DNA from: Stachybotrys elegans
Lineage: Eukaryota > Ascomycota > Sordariomycetes > Hypocreales > Stachybotryaceae
Assembly: GCA_020746835.1 (NCBI GenBank)
Contig: JAGPNK010000012.1
Location: 186,001 to 250,000, forward strand
Length of the DNA: 64,000 nt
Direction of reading: 5' to 3'
Shown here piece after piece: positions 10,011-22,262 of this stretch. The notes beneath the pieces are model-generated. The model had not been told where the DNA came from. It made no database searches and saw only the letters and a program-made list of their open reading frames with translations. Within the stretch, counting starts at the first letter, position 1; each line of letters begins with the position of its first letter. Both the position numbers and the translations under genes were made by a program.

Positions 10011-10431
10011 TGAAAGTTTGATATGAAGTATGTACCGGCGTTGTCGAGTTGTCTAGTTGGTTTCTTACACGGGTCGCTTGTATACCATTGACAAACCCTA
10101 TATATACATAGCAACCAGAAAAATAGGAGGACCTCATATCTCGTTCGTTGTGACGGCTGACTTCGCACTCGCTCAAAGAAGTTACGCTTCGACCGATAGA
10201 GAAGCGAAGGGAAGCTATCAGCCAAGCTTGATGTGATACCCAAGCCAGACCACATGTCGAGCACCGCTTCACACACTGTCTCCCTTCTCGCCGTCCACAA
10301 CCAATCCAAGTTAAACCCCCCAAATCACCACAGAACGGTGGAAGGGCCACAGTCTGGCGCCCATCTTGTCCCACCACTGCGACGCAGAAGAAGAAAAAAA
10401 AGATCCCAATAGCCATAGAATGCAAAAAGAA
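10011..10431. other. Intergenic; SDR 3' region and 5S terminator
   Basis: No gene seen. The open frames that cross this stretch on the minus strand are shadows of the SDR or run through the 5S gene. The 5S termination tract is at 10424-10428. Confidence 0.45.
10424..10428 (-). terminator. Pol III terminator (T5) of the 5S gene
   Basis: A run of five T on the minus strand sits 3 nt past the 5S 3' end, within TTTCTTTTTG. This is a typical RNA polymerase III stop signal. Confidence 0.75.
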
Positions 10432-10550
10432 ACATACAACAGCCGGTGTTCGCTGGTCGTCACCGACCCAACTACTAATCTGCCCCTTACCAGTTTGACT
10501 AGGGGGGAGCGGACGGGACCCCGTATTTTCTGGTAGGTATGGTCGTATGT
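10432..10550 (-). rRNA. 5S ribosomal RNA, dispersed single copy
   Basis: 119 nt on the minus strand. The 5' end ACATACGAC pairs with the 3' end GTTGTATGT over 9 bp. The internal control region TAGTAGTTGGGTCGGTGACG and CCGTCCGCTC match the conserved fungal 5S core. Helix II reads CCTACCAG against CTGGTAAGG with one bulged A. Relative to the Neurospora alpha-type 5S as I remember it (CCCACTGG/CCAGTGAGGG), both strands change together, which suggests a functional gene and not a pseudogene. A T5 terminator follows. Pezizomycotina usually scatter 5S genes singly outside the rDNA array, as here. Confidence 0.9.
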
Positions 10551-12524
10551 GCTTGTGGTTGTGTCAAATGGTAATATGAAGGCATCGTGCATCTGCATGG
10601 ATTGTGTTGCGGTCAGGCGCACCACTCCCAACTCAGCCAAACATTTTTTATCTCAATTTCACACCAAGGTCCAAAGCTTTCGTGCCGCCGCATGCAAGCA
10701 GCTACATATTGATCCATAATCACAACTCTAGAGCAATATAAAAACTCAAAACACCGCTCCATTCTCCCTCTCCTCCTATGCTGTCTGATAGACCTCCAGC
10801 GTGGGAAGCCGAGCCGGGTGCCGTACTCGAGAAATTCCTGCCTCTCTTCCTACACTGGCGGCGGTCCTTCGCCGAGCCAATGCACAAGAGCGGCAGGCCT
10901 TATTGACATAGACGCTCCTTTTCCCACCTCATCGCATCGAAGTAGCCAGATGAAGAATTGACATTTACATCATATTTTGCTCAATATGCTGCGTCAAATT
11001 TCCCCACAGCAGGATTCGACCACAGCGCCATGGACCTACCCTGTACCTAGACAAACCTCACATGGGGTTGCCCAACTGCAACAGAAACATGTTCTGTCAT
11101 GCCATAGGTAAGTCATTGGCCTGGACAACTAAAGGGAGTAATGGTTTAATTCTGTTTGGCGCTGCGTAAGGCTCCGATATGTGAGATATCTCACCAATCG
11201 TCGTGATACCACGAAAAAGCCTGTCATAAAGCCATAGAACCTCGACAGATCAAGTTGTAGATGATGTGTATGAAGCGGTATTGTGGTAGCAGTCGACCCA
11301 AGCCCACATGCATCAGTCTTGTCTTAGCTCCCAGAGGGCAGCGTCATCCTGCCCTGCAGCCAAATAAGCAGACCCAAGCTGCCTACCCGTTCCACAGCAC
11401 CCAGCTTTCTCTTTCTCTTTCATGCAGGCTGACGGATGCCCTTTCTGACCACCCTCTCTCTCTACCCCCTCCCCGAATACCGTAAATAGCCACATACGCG
11501 ATTCAGCATCCTGGAGCCTGGAACAACAACCCGTGCAGTCAGCTCGCATACGTGAAGGGGGTATGGGACGGGAATCCTGTGTGGCGCGTCGATCACCCAT
11601 AATATGAAAACAAAGGAAGAAAAGAGGGAGGGGACGAAACCACCCTACACATCACGTCAGATTGCATGGCACGGCAGATGTTATGATATGGTATATTCTT
11701 TTTACTTTCCCTATTCCCTATCCTCACCCTTCATCTCCTCATAGACCCATGAAGAAAAAGACAACCAAGGAGTAAACCCTTGCATGGGGGATAGCCACCC
11801 CTTCTTTCGCCCGGTTCTCACCCCCCCTGAATGCATGTACAGGATATCTCTGAAGGGGGGTTCGAAGACCTCATACTGGTTTCCCAATCGCGCCGACCTG
11901 CTTCCACCGCCCGGTCTATAGAGTATCAAAAGAATAAGGAAAAAAAAAAGGAGGATAATGTGTAAAAAGAAAGGAAGAAAGCGGATAGTAGCGCAGTGTA
12001 TATAGTAAGGAAAACAAATGGTATCATGGCTGTGAAAACCTGGTGTGGGAAAAAGCCAGTAAGGTTAGGAAAGAAACCTCAAATAGAACAAGTAGAAAGA
12101 GGATGCAATGATATAGGAGAGGGATGGAAGTAGGAAAGAAAAACATCGAGAGATGCAGTCAGTAAGGAAAAAAAAAAGAAAAAGGAGAAAAATATGAGTT
12201 GGGATATAACTTCCGAGCCGGGCGCAAAATAACAAAATGAGACCGTCGTATGATGTGGTGTATATGTGTGTGTGTGTTCTCGTCGTCCCACGTGTCCATG
12301 TATTAAAGATACAGTATTGATGGTATACTTTTGTTGTTCCAAAGAGACGCTCGTCGGAAGGGAAAGCAAAACTCCAATATTGCAAAGTGTCGCAGTCAAG
12401 GTATCCGTCCCGTGGGGCTTGATTACAATGTTGTAAAGAAATGAGAATGGTATATAGTTTTCATCAACACCTGCCGCCTTTCCTTTTCCCTCTCTATAGT
12501 CAGAAAAAGAGAAAGTGATGAGGG
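10551..12524. other. Intergenic ~2 kb, no gene recognised
   Basis: No open frame with a domain or coding-like composition. The right half (about 11600-12500) is rich in A/purine runs and contains a TG repeat near 12263-12276; it may be the long 3' UTR of the C2H2 gene transcribed leftward. Confidence 0.4.
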
Positions 12525-14611
12525 CTAGCCAAACCGCACGTCGGCATCGTCAAAGAAGAACGTCGTCGGCGAGTTGATTTGCATGGGCACGTGGCTCTGC
12601 TGGGCGGCGTACATGTGCTGCTCACTGGCCACCATGTGCTCGTGGTCCATGCGCAGCGGCAGGTCGTAACCCACGGGCACTGACGTCGGGATGGCCTCGC
12701 CGTACATGTTGGGTACCTGCATCACCTCGTTGTCCATAGGCGCCGGGCTGGCGTGAGGGATTGACTTCTTCTTGGGTCGCAACGCCTCGAGGCTCACCAC
12801 CTTGCCCCAAGAGGCCGGCCTCTTGTGCGGGACAGGTGTTGCGGGACGCACCACTGTCGGCACCGCGTTGCTCGGCACCTGGCACGTGTAGTATTCGTTG
12901 GGATCCTGTGTGAACTGGTCCATGGGCTCCATAGCGGCGGCCCAGGAGTCTTGCTGCTGCTGATGGTGCAGCTGCTGAGCAGTCTGGTGGTGCTGGTGTT
13001 GATGAACGTGCTGATGCGAGTGCTGGTGAGGATGCTGTTGGTGCGTCGGGTTGTGATGGTGGTGGTTATTGTGATGCGTGGGATCCTGTAGAGGCATGGG
13101 GTAAGCCATGGGCGGCGCGTCTATGGGTGTGTTCATCTGCTTGGGCAGAACGGCGCTGCTATCTGGAGCAAACTTGGGTCCATCCACAGGCCAGATGGCC
13201 TCGTTGGGGATGGGGAAGGGCGTGCCTGGGTGAGGTCCAATGGTAATATCGTCGCGCATAATGGTATCGTCTACAACAGTGGCTGGTGTGGATGGGCGTG
13301 TCTCTTGTTTAGAACGTCGATTCGACATCTTGAAGACGCTTCCGGCAACGCTGGCACGGTGCTTGGCCAGGGCAAACGTCGAGGTGGTGGGCGTGTCCTC
13401 GGTCTTGATGTGGTCGCTGGTCATGACAGCGCCGCCGGGGATCGAGTCCTTGAGGCACTGGCTCCGTAGCGGCAGCTCGAAGTGCAGATCGATCTCGCTC
13501 GGGGGCGGGGTGCTCGAGGAAGTGAAGGGGGCGTTGCCGAGGATGAAGGCCAGGCGGACAAGCGTCGAGATCTCGTCGCCCAGGTGGCGGCACTCGAGCA
13601 TGCGGCGGAGGTCGCCCGAGGAGCGGAGCTTCCAGGTGAGCTGGGTGCGCTTCTCCTTGGGCCAGATGCACGTCTTCCAGACGGGCTTGACCTGGGACTG
13701 GCGCATGAGGTTCTGGATGAGGACACGGTACTCCCAGTTGTTGACGTCGTAGCCGTCCTCGAAGTGCTTGGCAATGTGCTCAAAGTACTTATCGCGGGTG
13801 GCGGCAGCCTCGTCGTTGTTCTGGGCCTCGAAGACGCGGTCCTTGCAGGCGCCGAAGCCGCACGAGTAGACGACCTGAGGGCACAGCTCAGTCCTGGCGG
13901 CGCTGTTGGGCAGAGCATCCATGCGGTGCGCCTCCTTGGCGTGGGTGCTGTAGGCGCGCTCGGTACTGAAGGACAGGCAGCAGCCCTTGGTGCGGCAGAT
14001 CCAGACGACATCGGCGCCGTGGAAGTTGTGCAGGTGCTTCTTGAAGTCGCTCTTGCGGCCGAAGCCGACGGGGTTGTTGTCGAGGTAGCACATGGGGCAC
14101 TGGTACTTCTTGTTCATGGGCACAACGGTGCGCGGCGAGGGATGCGACGTGACGTCGAGCCCGGGCAGCGGCGAAGTGATGGCCATGGGCGAGTCGAGCC
14201 AGGTGCGGTCCATGGACATCTTGCCCACGTCAGATTCCGAGATGGACGTACGGATCTCGGCCAGCGTGTCGGGCCATGTCGACTGCGTGCGTATCGACGC
14301 GGCATCGGAGCGGGCGTGCGATGCGTCGGAGCCTGTCCATGCTAGGGAGGGTACGCTGGTGGTGCTGAGGAGCGTAGTGGCTGAGAGGACGGAAGCTCGT
14401 GCTACAGAAAAGGGCGCATGTCAGTCTGGGGGGGGGAGGCCAGTTTGAGGCATTTGGGGGTTGTGTGAGTCCTACATGAAGCCCCGGGGCCGCTGAGGGC
14501 GCATAAGAGGCTAGAGATTCCATATTTGCGAACGAGTCCAATGAGGAGCTGGTGGTCCTCCTCCGCCAGAGGGCGGACACCGGCGTCGTCTTGCCCGGCG
14601 AAGGGAATCAT
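12525..14611 (-). CDS. C2H2 zinc-finger regulator with His/Gln-rich tract (paralog A)
   Basis: Exons 14476-14611 and 12525-14401; intron 14402-14475 (74 nt, GTAGGA...CTGTAG, phase 1); 670 aa. The N-terminal helix DHQLLIGLVRKYG is followed by a Ser/Thr-rich region. Finger 1 starts near residue 147 (CPMC...HLHNFH). Finger 2 is canonical, CRTKGC-x12-HAKEAH. A third Cys/His motif is CGFGAC...HIAKHF, and then a conserved block with NLMRQSQVKPVW and RHLGDE. Past about residue 350 the protein is disordered, with a His/Gln-rich stretch encoded near 12955-13082 and a KRPASWGKVVSLEALRPKKK basic motif that may be a nuclear signal. Presumed DNA-binding regulator in the nucleus. It is clearly related to the gene at 22263-24018. 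Targets unknown. Confidence 0.85.
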
Positions 14612-15460
14612 GGCACGAGCTGGCGAGCGGGCGGAAAGGTCGACTGAGCCGCCAGTTCGCGACAGCGTTCAGGAAGGCAGAAATGTCTCGGTCCGTCTTT
14701 TTCAGTTTTCCTCCTCTTTCGCGTCGGGGAAAAATGCCGCTGTGAAGCCCTGGAAGCCGAGGTGACGCAAAATCGGAAACGGGAACAACAATGGGTACGT
14801 GTCGTGACAGTCCAAGAGGGTACGCTTCTGCGGGTGGCCGAGTCCAAGAGAGGTCGAGTGCAATTCGGTCCGGCGACGTTAACGAGAGGCAATCGTCGGA
14901 GTCGTTTCGAGGGAGGGTATATTGGGTATTATCGCCGAAAGAATTCACAACGCTGATGCTTTAACTCATGCGAACACGCCTTGGTCGTTATGTCTTTGAT
15001 GCGGGAGGGAATCGAGTTGAGCTCAGGCGATGCTTAGACCAAGCAAGAACACGCGAGCCGGCAAAGCAGAATGAGAGGGAGAATAGAAGCTGATGACGAC
15101 GACAACAAACAGCACGGGACAGGAAGGGCTCTGGTCAAGAAGCACACAATCCGACCGAAAGAGTCTGTGGTCGAAGCTCCAGCGCTTTGCCAAACCAGGT
15201 TGCAGGATCTTGAGAGAAGCGAAGGAAGCAGAGTCGGCGGAGACGGGAGGAGAAGGGGATGAATAAAGCTGGAACGGGTCGAGACGACCAGGGAAGCCAG
15301 GGAGGGGGGGGACAGAACAACAGGATGGACGAGATGGGGTTAGATGGATGGATGGTCCGTACCATGTAGCCTTGGTGTGGGCCAGGATGCCTACCAAGAA
15401 CTACAGTACTTTGAGTACCTGGACGACCTTGGCCCTGATGGGTATGATGGGGGTGGGCGA

Positions 15461-15502
15461 GATGGGTGATGGGCGATGGGTGATGGGCGATGGGTGATGG
15501 GA
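15461..15502 (+). repeat. Six GATGGGY heptads, potential G-quadruplex
   Basis: Six tandem heptamers alternate GATGGGT and GATGGGC (last one GATGGGA). The plus strand has six GGG runs spaced by exactly 4 nt, which fits a G-quadruplex pattern. It lies about 850 bp upstream of the ATG at 14611. Confidence 0.85.
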
Positions 15503-17698
15503 TATGGGGTCGGGGGGGAGCAAGTTAACAAGGGAAGGCTTCTAGAAGAGTTCCTCTAGCCCTCTTGGCTCCTTGTTCTGACCAACTGGCGACACAAGAA
15601 AGACAGGGGGGAAGGGGGGGCATGCTAATCAAGCGGCGAGATAATAATAGGATCTCGTTGAGAGTGATTCCCTTCCCTTGGCCAGTTGCGTCGACAGATA
15701 TCCACGTCTGGCCCCCCCTCCTCCTCCTCTTTTCTCCTTCGTCCCCTGGGCTAGGCGGGTCCTGCGTGAGTGGCCCTGTGGCTTGTGTGATTTGTCTCTG
15801 GTCCTCGTGCCCATCCACTCCCATCCACGTTCCCACCCACCCCTTGGCTCCCTTGCCAGGCTAGGACGCAAAGAGGGTTGGCTCGCGGTGTGCTTGACCG
15901 GTTTGGGTTGTGCTGTTTGAGGAAAGGCGGGTCAATGATTGATTCTGTCACTGAGGCCCATGTGTCTCTCTTCGGTTGTCTCTGGTTTCTCGCGTTTCTT
16001 GCCTTCTGGGGGAAATTCAACGACCCTCTGTCTCTCGTGCGTCCCGCACTGGGGAGAGGGTGGAAAGGCCAGGCAGGCAAGGGGAGGGAAACGAAAGGCA
16101 AAGGACAAGGACAGCAGAGGAAATGAAAAGAGGGGGGAAAAGCCTCTGAAACACACGAGGTATGCCAGACATGGCCGACACACCAATTCCGTTATGCGCG
16201 CAGGAGTGGTTTGCGTTGCGTGGTGGCACTCGCCTCCACACCGTTACATTGTATTAGCCACACCAGCTTACGGATGCCAAAGCCTTGTGGGAGTCGGTCA
16301 ATGGGAAGCCAGAAATAAACATGGTGCGAGCGAGACAGAGGCCTGCAACTGAGGCTGAATGTCTAGTGCAAGCGAGAGACGAAGCCAAGCCGGTGTAGGG
16401 AGAAGCAACGAGTGGATGAGGAAAACAAAGAAGAAGAAGAAAACCCTGATGATCCGTTATGCCGGCCGTCGTCAGTCGGAAACATTGAAGGAAAAAAAGA
16501 AAAAGAGAAAAAAAAAGCAACGGCGCCAAAATGATCTCCACGATCCGAAACGACCAGCCGCCACGGCTTCGGTGGCCCTGCATGGTCTGACCCGTTGAAG
16601 AGACAGCGTCACGACGCTCCCAGTAGCTACCTACTCTGCTCACTAAAAAGCAGGACTGGATCAGACAGAGGGGAATGAGATGGTGGCGGTGGATGGTGTC
16701 ATGTCTGCAGCGAACAGACGTGCGCAAGACAACCCAACCAGACTGCACCGCCGCACAGACAGCACGTTTTCCGGCGGCCCACCCATGCCAGGCACACGAC
16801 CCTGGCGGGAAGTCAGACACAGGCACAGGCAGGCAGCAGAGAGATGGCGGTCCTTGGCCAGACATGGTTGCGAAGGGTTGGAGGGTTGCATTCCGACCTG
16901 GCTCGTATAAGGCGCGGTGTAATTGTAGCCCGACCAACACACCCACCCGAACCCGCCAATGCGACCCTACTGCTGCGCGCAGCAAAAGACAAACATACAA
17001 ACAGACAGACAGACATGTGTACGAACGGAAAGGTTGCGCGCGTCTGTCTCGGTCATGGACGGGCGGATTTGACGCAGACGGAGCCTGTGGCTGGTGTGGT
17101 GTGACGGAACGGAAGGGACGTCAGGGTCTCGAGACGCGGAATTACCGTCCATACGGTCCATCGACTCCATCCATTGATTGAATCGGATTCGAAGAAAAGG
17201 TTCTTTGTTGTGTCATCGCGCGCGCTCGTCTCAATTTCAATCTCCGATCTCCCCGTTCTCCAAGTCTCCAGCTAAAGTCGATCCACGCACGGGGCTACTG
17301 ACGCCATGGACCATGGGCGTGAGTCAGCGACGGCCCTGCTGTATTGACTGTGTGTGTGTGTGTCTGGCTGTGGTGAAATTCCCGGTGGCTTCGGTTGCCG
17401 TCCTCCCCCGGCATCCATCACAACAGGCGCGGGCCGGGCAACACCAACACACAGACAAGATAAGACAACCACCCCAGCAAGAAGGAGAGTCCAGCCAAAA
17501 CGAACACATCAGAGTCAAGCCCAGGGAGGCCGCTTTCTCCTCTTTGCGCGCCAAGAGCAAGCTGAAATAGGCTACCAGGAAGAGGCAGCAGGGGTTCAGA
17601 AGCGAACGATCCAATAGCGCCACAGTCCCGCACCAGATAACCATGATGAGATAGACAGAAGGGAGGGGGGAACGGCGCGAAGCAGATTTGGGAACAGA

Positions 17699-17733
17699 GC
17701 AAAAGCTCGACGCAAAAGCTCGACGCAAAAGCT
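17699..17733 (+). repeat. 13-bp tandem repeat GCAAAAGCTCGAC x2.7
   Basis: Two perfect copies and a 9-nt partial third copy of GCAAAAGCTCGAC. Confidence 0.85.
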
Positions 17734-19216
17734 AGAGAGGTCCACTGATGTTTGGTACACAGACAACGCGGAAGTGTGGACAAGGGAGGGGGACCGTCGC
17801 CCAGTACCTTGTTTCAGTGAAATGACGATGGAACCCTCCAGCACCATACCTTTTCCCTAGGCTTGGCTACTGCCGATGCCGTTGGCAACGCTATGTCCCT
17901 ATCGAGATGGGCTGGCAGGTCATTGAGCGACATGCAGCGTTGCAACGGCGGCTGTTGACGCTGCTTCTGTTGCTGCTGCTTACTCTGGGCTGCCGCATTG
18001 GTTAGGTGGGAAAAGAAAAGCGGGAAGGTCATCTCGAAGAGGGAGGTTAAACAAGACCAAACCGGGGGAATTTGGGAAGAAGAATGGACAGAGGATTAGA
18101 CGCGGTGGGCTGACGGCGTCGGGAATTGAAGCGACGGCGGCGTAGTCACAGCCGTCGCGCACAGCGCACAAGAGGACGGGAGGAGAATGGGAAACCCCAG
18201 AGTAAGGATAGGATGGATTACGGTAGATCAGGCTGGGCTTCAGGGTCGCCGTCCTGTGGCGGTAAGCTCGGGACGGGACCTTGGATAGCGCGGCGCCGTC
18301 GCTTTTCTGGACGGTCTAGTGGCAGCAAGCCCTGGGCAAGTGCGCTGCTGGCGACGGGTGCCTTGTACATAGTCGCGCGGGTTCGTTTCGCTCTTGCCGA
18401 GAGATGCTCACATGGCCCAAGCTGCGAGCGACCTATCGTGACGGCAGTTGCATGTACATAGAGTACGTACGGAGTAGATAAACCGACAATAATTTCCAAG
18501 CCTCCTTTATCCCTACCTATCTGTTCTCTTCTCTATACCCTCGGGCCAAAATCTATCTCTCTTGCAAGTATGTGCCAACAACCTTCCGCATCGAGGCAAC
18601 GACTTTCACCGTCTCCGTACATAACGTACAGGCAGACGAGAAAGAGGCGGCCCACCGCTAACGTGCGTAGCACGCCTACGGTAGCGAGCGTCTTAGTGCC
18701 CGGGGTAATTAGCAGATGTAGCTGCAGATCTTGTGATGATGCACGGATGGGTACCTTGCCGATACGAGATGGAGGGGATGCGAAAAATCTCCCCGGCCCC
18801 AAGCCCTCGCGCGCCACTGTTTCAGCACCGCCAGAGGGCGCTACTGATGCTGCGGGAGCAAAGTTACCAAACTCTAGGGCAAGCCACCATCCAGATACAA
18901 CTAGATCGTCACCCATCCTTATCTCGCCAAATTAAACAGCGTATAGTCGCAAGCATGCCAGCGGAAAGGGAAGTCACTAAAACAAAAAAGCCACGGCAGA
19001 TAAACAAAACAAACACTGAGAAACAACCAGCGGATGGGAGAGAGGGAGGGGGAGGGCAAGAAAGCAGGGAAACGACCCACCCTCACTCCCTCCCTCCTCC
19101 CTCCCTCCCCTCTCTACGTTTTTCTTTTTCCTCTTCTTATTTCTCTCCGGCCCCCGTCCTGTTGCACTGCTGCACGCCTGTGGCAGAGTCCAATGCAGGC
19201 CCAGAACCAAGAGCCC

Positions 19217-19245
19217 TGCATGCATGCATGCACGCATGCACGCAC
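19217..19245 (+). repeat. (TGCA/CGCA) tetranucleotide repeat
   Basis: Imperfect tandem TGCATGCATGCATGCACGCA and on to CGCAC, with the sequence largely self-complementary. Confidence 0.8.
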
Positions 19246-22200
19246 ATAATCCTCACGACACCGCAATAGCAAGCCTCCGCTATTGACCAGGACCCGATAC
19301 AGCGCAGCGAGGTACACCAAGGTCAGCCGGCATCTTCATCCCATGCGCTGGGCTGGATTGGTTATCCGGAACCTGGTCGCGGGCGGCCGCCACGTGGCCG
19401 ACGCCCTTCTGCCTTCCCGTGACCTTATTCTCTGTGTTATGCCTGCCTCTCTCTCTCTGGCTCGCTCCCTCGATCTGTGTGTGTGTGGCTGTCCAGTCTT
19501 TTGCGCGGTTTGGTTCACCAGTAGTTGACCAGTAACACCACCTTCTCCTTCGGCACAAACATATACGTATACAATATCATATACGCAGTAATATAGCAAT
19601 AATTATCAGAAAGAAAAAAACAACAACCGACAAACCAAGCACCGTGCCCTCTCTTTGCCCTTTGTCCTTTGTCCTGGTACGAGGCCGGGGAAGTAGCAGC
19701 AGCATCTATCTCATCCAAAAGCACGGGCACCACCACACCAGACGAAAGTGCCTCGGCCATGTCTCAATGCTTCCAGAAGACATGCCATTTACTCCCAATG
19801 TCTCGCCCGCATCCCTTTCTATTTTCTTTTTTTTCTTTTACTTTCTTCAGCCGTGTCTCTCTGTGACGCTTCCCCATTCCGTCGTTCCCCCCAATCGCAT
19901 CCACGTGGGCAAAACCAATTAATTCCAAGACAGCACAAGGTACCTCCTCCGTAAGCCCAAGGGGAAAAAAGAAAAAAAAAAGAAAAAAAGACCACTTTCT
20001 CTCCATCTGCCAGCTCCCCTGCCTCTTCTCCTCCTCCCCGGTCATCTCGCATGGTTTCAGGCGCTGCTGACGTACAATAGGGTACGACCACTCATCTTGC
20101 CTGTAAGTAATCCTCCCGCCCTTGTCCTTGCACCCAGCACCCAGCCCAGGGCCGATCAGCCAACCAACTCACCCTGCCTCTCTGTTTTTCCCTGGCTTGA
20201 TCTTCCCACGATGCTGAATCTGCCACTCTCTTCTTTGCCGTGCCAATCACCCACCCCCCTTGCCTTACTAGGATCAGGGCCCGCCCCTATCGATGCACGC
20301 TCCTCATTTTCTTTTTGTTGCCTTTTCTTCTCTTCTTTCACTTGCCGAGCAGTCATCTGTCTCTCGACTCCCCTGCATCTGCCATCTCGGCCAACCCCGA
20401 GGCTCTGGATTCTGTAATATCGGTAATCTGCAGTAGGTCTCACCCTCCTTGTCCATCATGATACAGAAACAAGGCGAGGAACAAAAAAAGCAAAGCAACC
20501 CCCCCAGCAGAAACACAAGAAGAAAAAGAAAAAAAAAGACGAAATTACCATGCGAGAAATTGCTGCCCTGCTTCTTCTGCTGCTTCTCTTTGGAGGCACA
20601 GCTGCGACAAGCCTCACTTCTACCTTGCCGCACCGCCTGATACAAACAGGCCCTGCCTCTGCCTCCCTCCTCTTTCCTCTCCCTCCTCACACGCACTCTC
20701 TGTCTTCTCTCCTTTTCGACGTGGATGCAGCCCTGGAATCCGCCTTAAGCAAATATGGTTCGGGTCTTTTGGGCTTGCTGGGCAAATCGCAGCTTCCTTC
20801 GGGTTGCGGCACACGCCCGTGGACACGCACATCTGGGTCATCAATCCAATCGTCTGTCCAGCTAATTCCCCGAACCTTGAATCCTCAGATACAGCTACCA
20901 ACACACACACACGCACACGTGCGTACATAGGTAGCAGTTGCTACTCTACATGAGGTAATTCCACACCGTAGCTGTCTGACGACGTACATAATATCCTGCT
21001 TCATAGGGCGCATTGCATATCTAGTCCCTATTTTAAGACTATCCCCTCAGCCAGCCCACATTCTTCTCCAATGTGACCGATCTACCTATCACCACTCCCC
21101 AAGATATAGCACTACTCATGCTCCTGCCCTTTTCTCCTTTCAGCTGCGGCTCTCTTTTGCCTTGTGTCTGGCTCTGCGTTGGCCTCGGCCCCCAAGAATC
21201 CTTCGGGCTGCCCTGACCAACCGCCACCTCGACGCCTCCCGTCCCCGCCTCCAGCGTTACCTTCCTCTATCGGCCGTCGCTCATGCGGTATGTATGCCGC
21301 GTGCTATGGGCTCTCGATTTGTCTGGTTCTTGCCTGGGCGACAAAACTCGCTCATGCATCATGGATCTTTGTCGCATGGCCAGTCGTCCTCACAGTAATT
21401 TGCGTGGTAGCATTCGACAACCCTCATGCTCACGCGATGGCGCCAATACAGCCTAGTCCATCATCCGTGCAGCACATCCGGTCCAGAACGCTTGATGCTT
21501 CATGCCCAGCCTGCTTCTATACCGGCAGCAGCCCGCCCTCATGAATATGCTGCGTCACACGTGGTCCGGAGCCTCGCATCGAAAGCGCAATGTTTCACTC
21601 CTACAGCGGGCCGCTCATGCGTTTTGCAGTTCCGTAGAATTCACGTGAATGCATCAATATGAAGAAGAAAATCAGGGGGCCAAGCATCGTAAACCTCGTA
21701 TACCATCGTGTCCATGCGTGTATTCTCCATGTGCTTCTCGCACATCCCAATGAACCTGCTAACCCAGCCCTGCTCTTCAGCGTGTACTCCATCTTGTTTC
21801 CATCTACCTCGACATCATTCCATCCCGCCCATTCCTAGATGTACAGTGTATATGAACCAATAAATCCTTTTCCCAGATGAGCACAAGCTTCCTCATGCAA
21901 AATCCCAAACTCGAAAAAACAGCAGTATGAACCAAGGAAACTGCGGGGTGAACCCGCCCGGGTATATAAGCAAGAAGGAATATGCAAGAAATATCAGTAC
22001 GGAAGGAAAAGGTGAAACCATGCAGAATGGTTGGAACATCGACGAGAAAATGACTCCCGCGATCAGCATAGGGAAAGGTTCGGAAAGTAGGAAATGTGAA
22101 AGCGAAACCTCCGGGTGACAAAGGAATAAGGAGAGGAAAAGCAATCGTCTATGTAATGGTACAAATGACGAGTAAACAAATGTCGGATGGCTTGATCCAA

Positions 22201-22262
22201 GCCCAGCATGCTTTGAACTTGATGCAGACGGCCTCGGCATCATGCTGCCTGGGAGAGGCAGT

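Larger units (their letters stand above)
14612..22262. other. 7.65-kb gene-poor region between two C2H2 paralogs
   Basis: No convincing protein gene on either strand. Open frames are short, overlap each other and are made of low-complexity Pro/Ser/Arg or Gln sequence. The region contains GATGGGY heptad repeats (15461-15502), TG and CAGA microsatellites, a 13-bp tandem repeat (17699-17733), long homopurine/homopyrimidine blocks (about 19030-19115, 19965-19990 and 20475-20540) and a GCAT repeat (19217-19245). It probably includes a long promoter and a long transcribed leader for the gene starting at 14611, plus the 3' UTR of the gene ending at 22263. Long regulatory regions are common for fungal developmental regulators. 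A noncoding RNA cannot be excluded. Confidence 0.5.

Noticed and set aside
10311..10640. Minus-strand frame overlapping the 5S gene
   Set aside because: The DNA is explained by the 5S rRNA structure and terminator.
17814..18032. Minus-strand Gln-rich frame (NAAAQSKQQQQKQRQQPPLQ) ending at a GTATGG donor-like site
   Set aside because: It could be a leader or exon of a regulator transcript, but no matching downstream exon was found and the composition comes from a CAG-type repeat.
20550..20930. Plus-strand frame beginning with a signal-peptide-like hydrophobic run (MREIAALLLLLLLFGG)
   Set aside because: The rest is low-complexity with a CA-repeat-derived end, there is no domain, and it lies in a repeat-rich gene desert with overlapping frames of similar length on both strands.
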